Translations under genes and position numbers: made by a program
Shown: piece after piece, positions 48,142 through 56,512 of the stretch
Numbering within the stretch: the first letter of the stretch is position 1
Layout of the letters: every line of letters begins with the position of its first letter
Assembly (NCBI RefSeq): GCF_009931695.1
Contig: NZ_CP048000.1
Location: 3,551,501 to 3,615,500, forward strand
Direction: 5' to 3'
DNA: 64,000 nucleotides
Source of the DNA: Anaerocolumna sedimenticola
GTDB taxonomy: Bacteria > Bacillota > Clostridia > Lachnospirales > Lachnospiraceae
The notes under the pieces: generated by a model
Seen by the model: only the letters and a program-made list of their open reading frames with translations
What the model was told of the DNA's origin: nothing
Databases searched by the model: none

Positions 48142-48594
48142 ATGGAAGCAAATGTAAATGATTCAAAACAGTATATTGTGGTGAAGATAGGTATTGAACA
48201 ATATGGTATAGACATCAAGTATGTGGATAATATCGTAAGAATGCAGAGAATAACCAGAGTTCCTAAGGCACAGTCTTATTTTAAAGGTGTTATCAATCTC
48301 AGAGGTGAGATTATACCGGTTATGAGCATAAGGCTGAAATTCGGACTGGAAGATGATGTGGTAACAAACGCTACCAGAATAATTATCATTAAATTAGAAC
48401 CCCAATCAGCCGTAGGTATTATTGTGGATGAAGTTAAGGAAGTAGTAACTTTAGACGATACTATGATTGAGAAAGTTACAAATAGTGCCGTAGAAGATAA
48501 ATATGGTTATTTAAGCGGAATCGGCAAACACAAAGACGGATTGATTTCTTTGTTGAACATTTCCAGTGTAATTATAGAAAAAGAAACAGTTTAA
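48142..48594 (+). CDS. cheW: Chemotaxis adaptor protein CheW
   Basis: This 150-residue CheW domain (YGIDIKYVDNIVRMQRITRV; FKGVINLRGEIIPVMSIR) couples receptors to CheA. AGGGGGTGG precedes ATG 48142. Confidence 0.95.
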   Translation: MEANVNDSKQYIVVKIGIEQYGIDIKYVDNIVRMQRITRVPKAQSYFKGVINLRGEIIPVMSIRLKFGLEDDVVTNATRIIIIKLEPQSAVGIIVDEVKEVVTLDDTMIEKVTNSAVEDKYGYLSGIGKHKDGLISLLNISSVIIEKETV

Positions 48595-48606
48595 GGAGTG
48601 TTACCA

Positions 48607-49221
48607 TTGTCAAACATTAACTTTGATCAAATTGATAGTATGCAGTTTGACGTACTAAAAGAAATAGGAAATATTGGTGCAGGTAATGCTACCACAGCCC
48701 TGTCTACTATGATAAACGGCAAGGTAGATATGTGTGTACCTAAGGTTGCATTACTTGAATTTAAAGAACTTCCTGATATGGTAGGTGGTGCGGAAAATAT
48801 TGTTGTTGGTATCTTAATTACCCTGGAAGGGGAAGTTAACGGTATGATGATGTTTATGATGGAACAAAAATCTGCTTACCACTTAGTTAATCTTTTAATG
48901 GGTAATTCCGTTACAAACGAAAATTTTACTGAAATGGAATTATCAGCATTAAAAGAAATCGGCAACATTATTGCAGGGGCTTATCTATCATCCCTGTCAA
49001 CACTGATTAATATTAGAATTGATGCTAGTGTTCCATATATGTCTATTGATATGGCAGGTGCTATTTTAAGTGTTCCAGCTATCGAATTTGGAAAAGTCGG
49101 TGACAAAGCTCTTATAATCGAAACACAATTTAGTAAAGACGATTCTGATGTAAATGGTTATTTCATATTAATCCCTACTAGAGAATCATATGATGTAATT
49201 CTTACATCTTTGGGACTATAG
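48607..49221 (+). CDS. cheC: CheY-P phosphatase CheC
   Basis: This roughly 204-residue protein has two copies of the E-x2-N active-site segment (LKEIGNIGAGNATTALS and LKEIGNIIAGAYLSSLS). CheC dephosphorylates CheY-P and binds CheD. The probable start is TTG 48607 with GGAG upstream; GTG 48598 overlaps that site. Confidence 0.93.
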   Translation: MSNINFDQIDSMQFDVLKEIGNIGAGNATTALSTMINGKVDMCVPKVALLEFKELPDMVGGAENIVVGILITLEGEVNGMMMFMMEQKSAYHLVNLLMGNSVTNENFTEMELSALKEIGNIIAGAYLSSLSTLINIRIDASVPYMSIDMAGAILSVPAIEFGKVGDKALIIETQFSKDDSDVNGYFILIPTRESYDVILTSLGL

Positions 49222-49227
49222 GGGAAT

Positions 49228-49713
49228 ATGAGTGTAATGATAAAAGTTGGAATGGCAGACTTAAATGTCTGTGCTGCGCCGGAAGCGTTGACTACGCTGG
49301 GACTTGGTTCCTGTGTCGGTATAGTTTTATATGACTCATCCACCAAAACTGCTGGAATGGTACATGTAATGTTGCCAGATAGTACTAAGATAAAAAATAA
49401 TGAGAACGTAGCAAAATTTGCAGACACAGGAATCGATGCTTTAATTGGCAAATTAATTTCCATAGGGGCTAACAGAAATCGTCTAATTGCCAAGATTGCA
49501 GGCGGAGCGCAAATGTTCGCTTTTAATTCAAATAATGATATGCTTCGTATAGGGGAACGAAATACGGAAGCCAGCAAATTAAAATTGCAATCCTTAGGAA
49601 TACGTATTTTGGCTGAAGATACCGGATTAGATTATGGTAGAACCATAGAATTTTATCCGGAAACAGGACAGTTGTACATAAAATCAGTTGGAAAACCTCT
49701 AAAGATATTATAA
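49228..49713 (+). CDS. cheD: Chemoreceptor glutamine deamidase CheD
   Basis: This 161-residue protein has the catalytic Cys in LGLGSCVGIVLYD and His in MVHVMLPDS. CheD deamidates receptors and is controlled by CheC, encoded just upstream. GGGGAAT precedes the ATG. The repeat array begins immediately after the stop. Confidence 0.95.
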   Translation: MSVMIKVGMADLNVCAAPEALTTLGLGSCVGIVLYDSSTKTAGMVHVMLPDSTKIKNNENVAKFADTGIDALIGKLISIGANRNRLIAKIAGGAQMFAFNSNNDMLRIGERNTEASKLKLQSLGIRILAEDTGLDYGRTIEFYPETGQLYIKSVGKPLKIL

Positions 49714-49724
49714 GAACAATAAAC

Positions 49725-50110
49725 GTGTTCCTATAATCGGGTGAACGGCGCAAAAAACAGCACCTTTTATCGGAAATTTGAAAAGCAATTTCCGGTAAGT
49801 TATACTATAGGAACAAAATCATGTTCCTATAGTTGATGCACGGCGGTAAAGTGCACCGCCTTTTATCAGAAGTTTAGAAAGCAACTTCTGATAAGTTATA
49901 CTATAGGAACAAAATCATGTTCCTATAGTTGATGTACGGCGGTAAAGTGCACCGCCTTTTATCAGAAGTTTAGAAAGCAACTTCTGATAAGTTATACTAT
50001 AGGAACAAAATCATGTTCCTATAGTTGATGCACGGCGGTAAAGTGCACCGCCTTTTATCAGAAGTTTAGAAAGCAACTTCTGATAAGTTATACTATAGGG
50101 AATCAGATGA
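49725..50110 (+). repeat. Tandem array of four 96-bp three-hairpin units (R1 array)
   Basis: Units start at 49725, 49821, 49917 and 50013 with no length variation; units 2-4 differ by one base and unit 1 is diverged. Each carries GGCGGT...ACCGCC, TTATCAGAAGTT...AACTTCTGATAA and, across each unit junction, ACTATAGGAACA-AAATCA-TGTTCCTATAGT (12-bp perfect, e.g. 49804-49833). Unit 1 changes TTATCAGAAGTT/AACTTCTGATAA to TTATCGGAAATT/AATTTCCGGTAA, altering both arms together. It is not a CRISPR array, since no spacers exist. A homologous single copy is in the codY leader. This accounts for the 424-base gap between cheD and the next gene. Confidence 0.92.
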
Positions 50111-50137
50111 TTATGTTATATAGAAGAGGGTGATGAT

Positions 50138-50398
50138 ATGAGGGATAGATATATTGCTCCCGCCATTATGTTAATTGCTGGAGCAGTAACCAGTATTTTT
50201 AATATAATTAATGGAATAGATTTTTTAAAAGGCCTGGAACGATTATTACTTGTACTGATTCTATTTTACATACTGGGAAGAATAGCTGCAAGAATTATAA
50301 AGAAAGTAACTGCTGCTGAGCAAAAACCGGATAGTACAGAAGAAAATAACCCACGGGAAGAAGAAGTTATAACCGAAGAAGCTGAAGATAATGAATAA
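50138..50398 (+). CDS. Small membrane protein of unknown function
   Basis: This 86-residue protein has two hydrophobic segments (about 6-24 and 32-50) and a charged C-terminal tail rich in Glu (EEVITEEAEDNE). GAGGGTGATG precedes the ATG. I do not recognise the family. Its place between cheD and sigD in the operon suggests a motility link, which is inference only. Confidence 0.75.
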   Translation: MRDRYIAPAIMLIAGAVTSIFNIINGIDFLKGLERLLLVLILFYILGRIAARIIKKVTAAEQKPDSTEENNPREEEVITEEAEDNE

Positions 50399-50439
50399 AC
50401 ACATGGGAAATAGTAAGTACGCAGTTGTTTGGCGCAAAG

Positions 50440-50560
50440 AATAGGAAGACATGTTTGAAATATGCATGTTTTTGCATATTTTGTATGCGCATGAGCGCGT
50501 AAATGCGTTGTTCGTTAGAAACGCAGTGACTGAATAGTCACAACACATGAAACAAAAGGA
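50440..50560 (+). repeat. Palindrome-rich leader of sigD
   Basis: The 170-base gap before sigD holds AATATGC...GCATATT (50458-50480 region), GCGTT...AAACGC (about 50503-50525) and GTGACT-GAAT-AGTCAC (50526-50541). The text AACGCAGTGAC resembles AACGGAGTGAC in the repeats at 62729-62903, so a degenerate relative of that family is possible. These hairpins would form in the transcript just before the sigD ribosome site. Confidence 0.5.
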
Positions 50561-50568
50561 GCACTATT

Positions 50569-51336
50569 ATGAATGCGGAATGCAGAGCTAAACTTTGGGA
50601 GGATTATACTAAATATAAAACCACCGAAAGTCGCGAAAAAATCATAATTGAATATGCTAGTTTAGTGAAAATTGTGGCAGGACGATTAAGTATGTATTTA
50701 GGCTATAATGTGGAATATGACGATTTAGTCGGATATGGGATTTTCGGGCTGATCGATGCGGTTGATAAATTTGATTACAGCAAAGGTGTAAAATTTGAAA
50801 CTTATGCTAGTTTCAGGATACGCGGGGCTATATTGGATGAAATCCGTAAGATGGATTGGATACCAAGAACGTTAAGGCAAAAGCAGAGAAAAATAGATGC
50901 AGCCTACCAAAAGATAGAATCGGAACAAGGCAGAATGGCAACGGATGAAGAAGTTGCATGTGAATTGGAAATCTCTTTGGAAGAATTTGATGTTTGGCAA
51001 AGTCAGACCAAAGTATCAAACCTCCTTTCATTAGATGAATATATGGAACAGGGCAGTGAGGTCAAGATGGAATCGAGCCTTAGTGCACAATATGAAACTC
51101 CGGAGAGAATTATTGAAAAACAGGAATTAAAAGAAATATTAATTAAAACCTTGGATTCCTTAACTGAAAAGGAAAAAAAGGTGATAATTTTATATTATTA
51201 TGAAGATTTAACACTAAAAGAAATTAGCTCAATATTGGAAGTATCGGAGTCTAGAATCTCTCAACTGCATACAAAAGCGTTACAGAAGATGAAGCTAAAG
51301 CTTGGAAGTAATATGGATATTTTAATAAGGACTTAA
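50569..51336 (+). CDS. sigD: RNA polymerase sigma-28 type factor (SigD/FliA/WhiG)
   Basis: This 255-residue flagellar sigma factor has region 2 (YDDLVGYGIFGLIDAVDKFD), region 3 (RKMDWIPRTLRQKQR) and region 4 (LTLKEISSILEVSESRISQL), all typical of the FliA/WhiG group. It transcribes late flagellar and motility genes. AAAGGAG precedes the ATG. As in Bacillus it is near the distal end of the fla/che operon, a position known there to influence the ON/OFF motility state. Confidence 0.95.
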   Translation: MNAECRAKLWEDYTKYKTTESREKIIIEYASLVKIVAGRLSMYLGYNVEYDDLVGYGIFGLIDAVDKFDYSKGVKFETYASFRIRGAILDEIRKMDWIPRTLRQKQRKIDAAYQKIESEQGRMATDEEVACELEISLEEFDVWQSQTKVSNLLSLDEYMEQGSEVKMESSLSAQYETPERIIEKQELKEILIKTLDSLTEKEKKVIILYYYEDLTLKEISSILEVSESRISQLHTKALQKMKLKLGSNMDILIRT

Positions 51337-51352
51337 TGGGGAGGGGAACCTT

Positions 51353-52957
51353 ATGGAGAGTCGTAACAGTTATTTCAGTCTTGTAATAAAGCAGGATGGA
51401 ACCTATTTAAGACTGTATCCTGCAGTTGGAATCGGAAAACCGATTAATTATGATGAAATCAATAATTATTTAACAGATAAAAGAATATATGATTATGATA
51501 TTAAAGCTTTAGGGCGTGCAATTACTGCTTTAAGCGATCAGGTGATTGAAGTTAAACTAACACCCGTTACTATTCTACCGGAAAATGAATATGTAAGAAT
51601 CAGTGTTTATCCGGAACATATGTATGTTATTGGAAGGTTCTATCCGCCCTCCACTCAGGGTAATCCAATCACGATGAATGAAATCGTTAACAGCTTAAGC
51701 CAGGCTGGAGTTAAATATGGGATTCAAAATAATAATATCGAGGCTTTTTTGGCTAACCGAAAATACTGCGAAGATTATGTACTGGCCAGAGGAACCAATC
51801 CGGTAGAGGGTAAAGATGCAATCATAACCTATAATTTTAACACGGATAATACTCTGAAACCTAAGATAAATGAGGATGGTACGGTAGATTTTCATCAGTT
51901 GGATACGATTAGTTCAATAAACAAAGGAGATATACTGGCGACCTTAAGTCCTGCGGTGCAAGGTAAAGCAGGAATGGATATATACGGGAATCCGATTCCA
52001 CCGAAAAAAGTTGTAAATAAAATATTAAAACATGGCCGGGATATTCATCTATCCGAAGATGGATTAGTTATGTACTCTGATGTAAGCGGACATGCTGTGT
52101 TAACAGACGGAAAAGTTTTCGTATCAAATACATATGAAGTACTGGCTGATGTGGATGCTTCTACCGGGGATATTGTTTATGAAGGTAATGTAACGGTCAA
52201 AGGAAATGTAATAACAGGTTATTCTATTATGGCAAAAGGTGATATTATCGTGAACGGCGTAGTCGAAGGAGCAACCTTAGTTGCTGGAGGACAAATCGTT
52301 CTTAAGCGTGGTATGCAGGGAATGAGTAAAGGCAGGATGGACGCCGGAAGTAATATTATCACCAAATTTATAGAGAATGCCCAGGTTAAAGCAGGCGGAT
52401 ATATTACAACGGAAGCAATTTTACATAGTAAAGTATCTGCGAAGGGGGATATTGTAGTAGGTGGCAGAAAAGGCTTTATTACCGGTGGTGAAATTCGTTC
52501 CGGTACAACAATAACCGTCAAAAACGCAGGCTCTACTATGGGAACCAGTACTTTATTGGAAGTAGGTATTGATCCCGGTATCATTGAAGAGTTTCGAAGT
52601 CTTGAGAAAAGTATAATGAATATGAATACTGACATGGAGAAAATTATGCCGATTTTAGAAGCATATAAAAAAAAGCTGAACTCCGGAGAAAAATTATCAC
52701 AGGATAAACTTGATTATGTCAGAATGGCAACGGAGAATTGCCTGGCCTTGAGAAATAAGATTAAAGAATCGAATAATCGATATGACCAATTACGAATTGA
52801 GATGAATAACAGTGACAGCGGCAGTATTAAAGTAGAGAATATTGCTTATCCTGGTGTTAAAATAGTAATTTCAAATGTAAATTATTATGTACGCAGTGAA
52901 ATTCATTATTCTAAATTCATTCGTGACAGAGCGGATATTAAGATAATAGGATTGTAA
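51353..52957 (+). CDS. FapA-type DUF342 protein
   Basis: This 534-residue cytoplasmic protein has a DUF342/FapA (flagellar assembly protein A) region: an N-terminal domain (about 1-160), a right-handed beta-helix-like middle with repeated GNV/GDI strands (about 260-390) and a C-terminal coiled coil (about 400-490). Members occur in flagellar operons of Clostridia; the molecular role is poorly defined. GGGGAGGGG precedes the ATG. Confidence 0.82.
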   Translation: MESRNSYFSLVIKQDGTYLRLYPAVGIGKPINYDEINNYLTDKRIYDYDIKALGRAITALSDQVIEVKLTPVTILPENEYVRISVYPEHMYVIGRFYPPSTQGNPITMNEIVNSLSQAGVKYGIQNNNIEAFLANRKYCEDYVLARGTNPVEGKDAIITYNFNTDNTLKPKINEDGTVDFHQLDTISSINKGDILATLSPAVQGKAGMDIYGNPIPPKKVVNKILKHGRDIHLSEDGLVMYSDVSGHAVLTDGKVFVSNTYEVLADVDASTGDIVYEGNVTVKGNVITGYSIMAKGDIIVNGVVEGATLVAGGQIVLKRGMQGMSKGRMDAGSNIITKFIENAQVKAGGYITTEAILHSKVSAKGDIVVGGRKGFITGGEIRSGTTITVKNAGSTMGTSTLLEVGIDPGIIEEFRSLEKSIMNMNTDMEKIMPILEAYKKKLNSGEKLSQDKLDYVRMATENCLALRNKIKESNNRYDQLRIEMNNSDSGSIKVENIAYPGVKIVISNVNYYVRSEIHYSKFIRDRADIKIIGL

Positions 52958-52971
52958 AGGAGGGAATATCG

Positions 52972-53286
52972 ATGCCGATTACACCAATTGAAATTGCAGC
53001 GATGGCTCCCAAATCACAAGAGGCGTCTCTTTATAAACATCAGGAAAGCCAAAAGCCTTTAAATGAACAAATCGTGATAGGGCAGCAGTTTAATAATCAT
53101 ATTAAACAAAACAATCAACAGACAGTGGGAACAATTAAAAGTGAGAATAAGGAATACCGTTATGATGCCAAAGAAAAAGGTAATAATTCTTATTCCGGTT
53201 CTAAACAAAATAAAAAGAAGAACAACAACAAAGGAGCAGCTCCTAAAGATAATTTTCGATCTGGTTCCATAGATATTAAAATATAG
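52972..53286 (+). CDS. Low-complexity hypothetical protein in the flagellar operon
   Basis: This 104-residue protein is rich in Lys, Asn and Gln and has no membrane segment. The N-terminus MPITPIEIAAMAPKSQEAS may be the only structured part. AGGAGGG precedes the ATG and spacing to both neighbours is about 15 bases, supporting a real gene. Function unknown. Confidence 0.7.
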   Translation: MPITPIEIAAMAPKSQEASLYKHQESQKPLNEQIVIGQQFNNHIKQNNQQTVGTIKSENKEYRYDAKEKGNNSYSGSKQNKKKNNNKGAAPKDNFRSGSIDIKI

Positions 53287-53300
53287 CAGGAGAGAATAAA

Positions 53301-53939
53301 ATGACACCTTTAGTAATTTTTTTAATTATAGTAGGAGCAGGAATCCTAATACTTAGTTGCTTCTTAGTAGAAAAATCCGGTAATGACGGAGATGTTTACG
53401 CGACATTGGCTAATGATCGGGAATTAAACCTGACGGAAATGGAAGAAATAAAAAACAAAGTGGAAGCAATAATTTCTGATGTTTCTGAGCTAACTATATC
53501 GCAAACGGAAGAAAAGTTGAGTCAGATATCCAATGAAAAGATAATCGCTGTAAATGATTTTTCAAATCAGGTAATCGAAAAGATTAACCAAAATCACGAG
53601 GAAGTCGTCTTTTTATATAATATGTTAAATGAGAAAGAGACTGAGTTAAAAGAAACTGTTAAGAACATTGATAAAGCAAAAAGGAACTTAGCAGAAACGA
53701 ATAAATCGGAGGCGGAAGCAGATAAATCAAAAAATAATTCTAAAACTTCCAATCGTAAAGCTGTAAACGAGGAGAAAGAAAACCTGAATGTAAATACGGA
53801 TTCTGAATCTTTAAATAATAATAACCAAAAAATACTGGAAATGTATTCACAAGGATTTTCTGTTATTGATATATCCAGAACCTTAGAACTTGGACAAGGT
53901 GAAGTTAAGCTGGTTATTGATTTGTATAAAGATAAATAA
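53301..53939 (+). CDS. Membrane-anchored coiled-coil protein with C-terminal HTH-like segment (DUF6115-like)
   Basis: This 212-residue protein has one N-terminal membrane segment (about 3-23), a coiled coil (about 40-135), a polar linker and a C-terminal helix-turn-helix-like block (EMYSQGFSVIDISRTLELGQ). It sits shortly after sigD. Bacillus swrB, a single-span coiled-coil protein promoting flagellar assembly, occupies a comparable place; orthology is a guess from topology and position. Confidence 0.7.
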   Translation: MTPLVIFLIIVGAGILILSCFLVEKSGNDGDVYATLANDRELNLTEMEEIKNKVEAIISDVSELTISQTEEKLSQISNEKIIAVNDFSNQVIEKINQNHEEVVFLYNMLNEKETELKETVKNIDKAKRNLAETNKSEAEADKSKNNSKTSNRKAVNEEKENLNVNTDSESLNNNNQKILEMYSQGFSVIDISRTLELGQGEVKLVIDLYKDK

Positions 53940-53977
53940 TCGTAGGTCTTAGAAAATTGAAAGGCATGAGTGTTAAT

Positions 53978-54585
53978 ATGAAACTAAAGTATTATTTAAG
54001 AGGTATGGGAGTAGGTATCTTATTTGCGACCGTTATTTTAGCAACTTCCATTCATGTATCCTCTAAAACACAGTTATCCGATGAAGAGATAATAAGACGG
54101 GCAGAAAACCTGGGGATGGTAAAACAAAGCGACACTAATCTGGATGATATAATTAAGCCGTCCATAACACCTACGGTTGAACCTGAAAAGGATCCAACGG
54201 CCAGTCCCACAGCACAACCAACTGATACTCCGACGGCAACACCTACGGTTAAACCCGCTGATACGAAGGAAGTTAAACCCACAAAAAGCTTGGAATCAGA
54301 ACCCATAAAAGAGCCGGATAATCCTATTATTGATAAAGATGAAACTTTAACACCGGAAGTTAATAATATTACGGAACAAAAAGATATCACTTTTCAAATT
54401 GTACCTGGAATGACATCAGAAGATGTATCAAATTTGTTAAAAGATAAGGGTATCATTGAAGATGCGAAAGCATTTAATCAATATTTAAAAATCAAAAATA
54501 TACTACCGCCATTAATATTGGTGAATATCAGATAGAAAAATATTCTTCCTATGAAGATATCGCAGATGCTATTATAAATAAGTAA
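53978..54585 (+). pseudogene. MltG/YceG-like membrane protein, frameshifted near its end
   Basis: The protein starts MKLKYYLRGMGVGILFATVI (one membrane segment), has a Thr/Pro-rich linker (about 60-130) with repeated T-P-T/A units, and a short YceG/LysM-like domain (VPGMTSEDVSNLLKDKGIIE). In the first frame it ends at 54535 with unrelated residues. The -1 frame from the AAAAA run (54494-54498) continues YTTAINIGEYQIEKYSSYED to a stop at 54583-54585, the expected end of such a domain. One missing A explains it. Starts at 53957 or 53966 are also possible. Even repaired it lacks the catalytic part of MltG. Confidence 0.75.
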
Positions 54586-54606
54586 GGTATAGTATAGAAT
54601 CACTTG

Positions 54607-54641
54607 GCAAATAATTTATTATATTAAATTATTTGCTTTTT
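54607..54641 (+). terminator. Rho-independent terminator at the end of the fla/che operon
   Basis: GCAAATAATTT (54607-54617) pairs with AAATTATTTGC (54626-54636), followed by TTTTTATTT. It closes the operon that begins near 19370. Confidence 0.88.
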
Positions 54642-54642
54642 A

Positions 54643-54777
54643 TTTCCGCGAAAGCAAAGTGAGAATTGGCAAACTTGCTTGCAATAATTCGAACGCGCCC
54701 GCGAACCGAAGAAACTCGCAAAGCGTGTTTCTTCCGGTTTCCGCGAAAGCAAAGTGAGAATTGGCAAGCTTGCTTGC
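54643..54777. repeat. Pair of 40-bp direct repeats (R2) with an inverted repeat between them
   Basis: The sequence starting TTTCCGCGAAAGCAAAGTGA occurs at 54643-54682 and 54738-54777 with one difference (A/G). Between them GAAGAAAC and GTTTCTTC form a hairpin. The core CAA(A/G)CTTGCTTGC and a following TTCGAACG (first copy) are shared with the R3 repeats at 62729-62903. It spans the gap between the operon terminator and the next gene. Confidence 0.8.
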
Positions 54778-54806
54778 TTCGTTCTTATAAGTGATTGGAG
54801 GAATAT

Positions 54807-55559
54807 ATGAAAAACCATTATACAAATCGCGGTTCTGTACCAACGGATACAAAAGAATTTAGCCAGGATAGCTATGTAATATTGCTACAAGCACAGAAAG
54901 ATATATTTTATCTGCTTGAAAGAGGATATCCGATTAAAAGTGCATCTACATTTGTTGGAAATCATTATTTATTATCCGAAAGACAACGGTTGGCTCTGGT
55001 ACGTGCTACCTCAACCTATAAAATTATTAATGAGCGAAAAAATAAAGAAAATACAGATATAATTCAATCGCAAAAAGTTTATATAGATGGGTTGAATTTG
55101 ATTATTACATTAGAAGTAGCTTTATCGGGATCTATTTTAATCAGTTGTATGGATGGAACAATCAGGGATCTTGCAGGCCTTAGGGGTACATACCGTTTAA
55201 TTGATAAGACAGATATTGCGATACGCTTAATTGGGGAAAAGTTAGAAAAACTTCATATAGATACCGCTTGTTTTTATCTGGATTCTCCAGTCTCCAATAC
55301 GGGAAGATTAAAACAACGAATAGCGGAATTATTAGAACCATATCATTTTGAGGTTGAAATTAATCTTGTTAATAATGCAGATATTAATTTGGAGAATAAG
55401 TCAAATATAATAACAAGTGATTCTATTGTATTAAATAAGTGTATCAGCTGGATTAATTTGGCGGCTGAAATAATCAGAGAAAGTATTCCCAATCCATTTC
55501 TTATTGATTTAAGTAAAATTGACGATGAAAATACTTCTTATACAGTAGTAAACACTTAA
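54807..55559 (+). CDS. DUF434-domain protein of unknown function
   Basis: This 250-residue protein has an N-terminal helical block (FYLLERGYPIKSASTFVGNH) and a C-terminal domain with VYIDGLN, GTIRDLAGLRGTYR and FYLDSPVSNTGRLKQRI. These match my recollection of the DUF434/DUF5616 group, whose acidic residues recall PIN-like folds; no activity is established. TTGGAGG precedes ATG 54807. It is alone between the R2 repeats and a terminator. Confidence 0.72.
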   Translation: MKNHYTNRGSVPTDTKEFSQDSYVILLQAQKDIFYLLERGYPIKSASTFVGNHYLLSERQRLALVRATSTYKIINERKNKENTDIIQSQKVYIDGLNLIITLEVALSGSILISCMDGTIRDLAGLRGTYRLIDKTDIAIRLIGEKLEKLHIDTACFYLDSPVSNTGRLKQRIAELLEPYHFEVEINLVNNADINLENKSNIITSDSIVLNKCISWINLAAEIIRESIPNPFLIDLSKIDDENTSYTVVNT

Positions 55560-55569
55560 AAACAAATAT

Positions 55570-55638
55570 AAGGAAGCTGTCAGATTAATGAAAAATAAGC
55601 CATATGGCTGAAGTTTTTAATAATTCTGAAGCTTCCTT
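55570..55638. terminator. Bidirectional terminator between convergent genes
   Basis: AAGGAAGCT (55570-55578) and AGCTTCCTT (55630-55638) form the outer stem of a longer structure, with GCCATATGGC inside. It lies between the DUF434-like gene (+) and the lipoprotein gene (-). Confidence 0.7.
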
Positions 55639-55663
55639 AAATTTTCGATATTACATTTTATTT

Positions 55664-56272
55664 TTATTTCTTTAATTCCTGTTTACCGGTTATTTTACTT
55701 GTATCATCCATCTTAAAAGTGGATTTAGCATCATCTGTAGTAAAATATACATTTCCGTCAACAGTGGCATCAATTAATTGAAAATCACTGACATTAACAT
55801 ATACATCCCCTTTAAAGGTACCATGCTGGATACTGGCCATAGGGCTGTTAATTGTTATTTTCGGTGCGGTTAAAGTATATCGGGCAGTAATATTTCTATT
55901 TTCATCCTGAGAATATAGTGCTATTTTACGTTGGATTTCATCTTTACCTTGATCATCTTTCTTTCCGTTTTTAAATTCACCCTCCAGGTTAAGATCCTGA
56001 TTAACCGTTAAGTCCTTTATTATGGCAATAATCCAGGTTCCTTCTTTACTTATTGCTTTCACAAATGCATCTTCTGAATCTACGATAGAAGCGGTTGTTA
56101 CCGTATCCGGTTGCTCACCTGTGGTAGTTTCTCCAGTATTTGATGCTGTATTAGTTTCTGTTGAGGTTGTTTCACCTTGTGTATTCTGATTTTGGTCAGT
56201 ATTCTTTTTTGTACAACCTGTAAATAGTGCAATGAATAATAATAAAGTTAAAAATAAGACTTTAAATTTCAT
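55664..56272 (-). CDS. Secreted lipoprotein of unknown function
   Basis: This 202-residue protein has a lipoprotein signal peptide with lipobox L-F-T-G-C (Cys20), a Thr/Gln/Asn-rich linker and a C-terminal region rich in short beta strands (ITINSPMASIQHGTFKGDVY, then VDGNVYFTTDDAKSTFKMDD), suggestive of a beta-helix or bactofilin-like repeat fold. I do not recognise a named family. GGAGG precedes the ATG on the minus strand. The 240 bases upstream hold only AT-rich DNA and the motB2 terminator. Confidence 0.75.
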   Translation of the reverse strand: MKFKVLFLTLLLFIALFTGCTKKNTDQNQNTQGETTSTETNTASNTGETTTGEQPDTVTTASIVDSEDAFVKAISKEGTWIIAIIKDLTVNQDLNLEGEFKNGKKDDQGKDEIQRKIALYSQDENRNITARYTLTAPKITINSPMASIQHGTFKGDVYVNVSDFQLIDATVDGNVYFTTDDAKSTFKMDDTSKITGKQELKK

Positions 56273-56460
56273 TGTATGGCCTCCTTATATACATATAGTT
56301 ATATCTTGTATTCATTAAATTATTACCCCAAATAAATAGAATTATTCTATTATAGAATTTGAGACCGGTGTATTTAATGTAAATTTATACGGATATAATA
56401 AATGTAAAAGTAAAAAAGGACATCAATTTCTCGAAGAAATAAATATTTCTAAAATAATAA

Positions 56461-56502
56461 AAAGAGTTTTCGAAAGCCTTAAAAAAGGGGTTCAAAAACT
56501 CA
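56461..56502 (-). terminator. Terminator after the second motAB pair
   Basis: On the minus strand GAGTTTT and AAAACTC (plus-strand 56495-56501 and 56464-56470) form a stem, with further pairing around TTCGAAA, followed by TTTTTATT. Confidence 0.65.
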
Positions 56503-56512
56503 TTCCTAAACT

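Noticed and set aside
49804..49833. FRT-like recombination site (inverted TATAGGAAC arms)
   Set aside because: Only part of each arm resembles FRT, the core differs, and there is no recombinase nearby; the resemblance is chance.
49725..50110. CRISPR array
   Set aside because: The units abut without unique spacers, the period is constant at 96 bp, and no cas gene is present.
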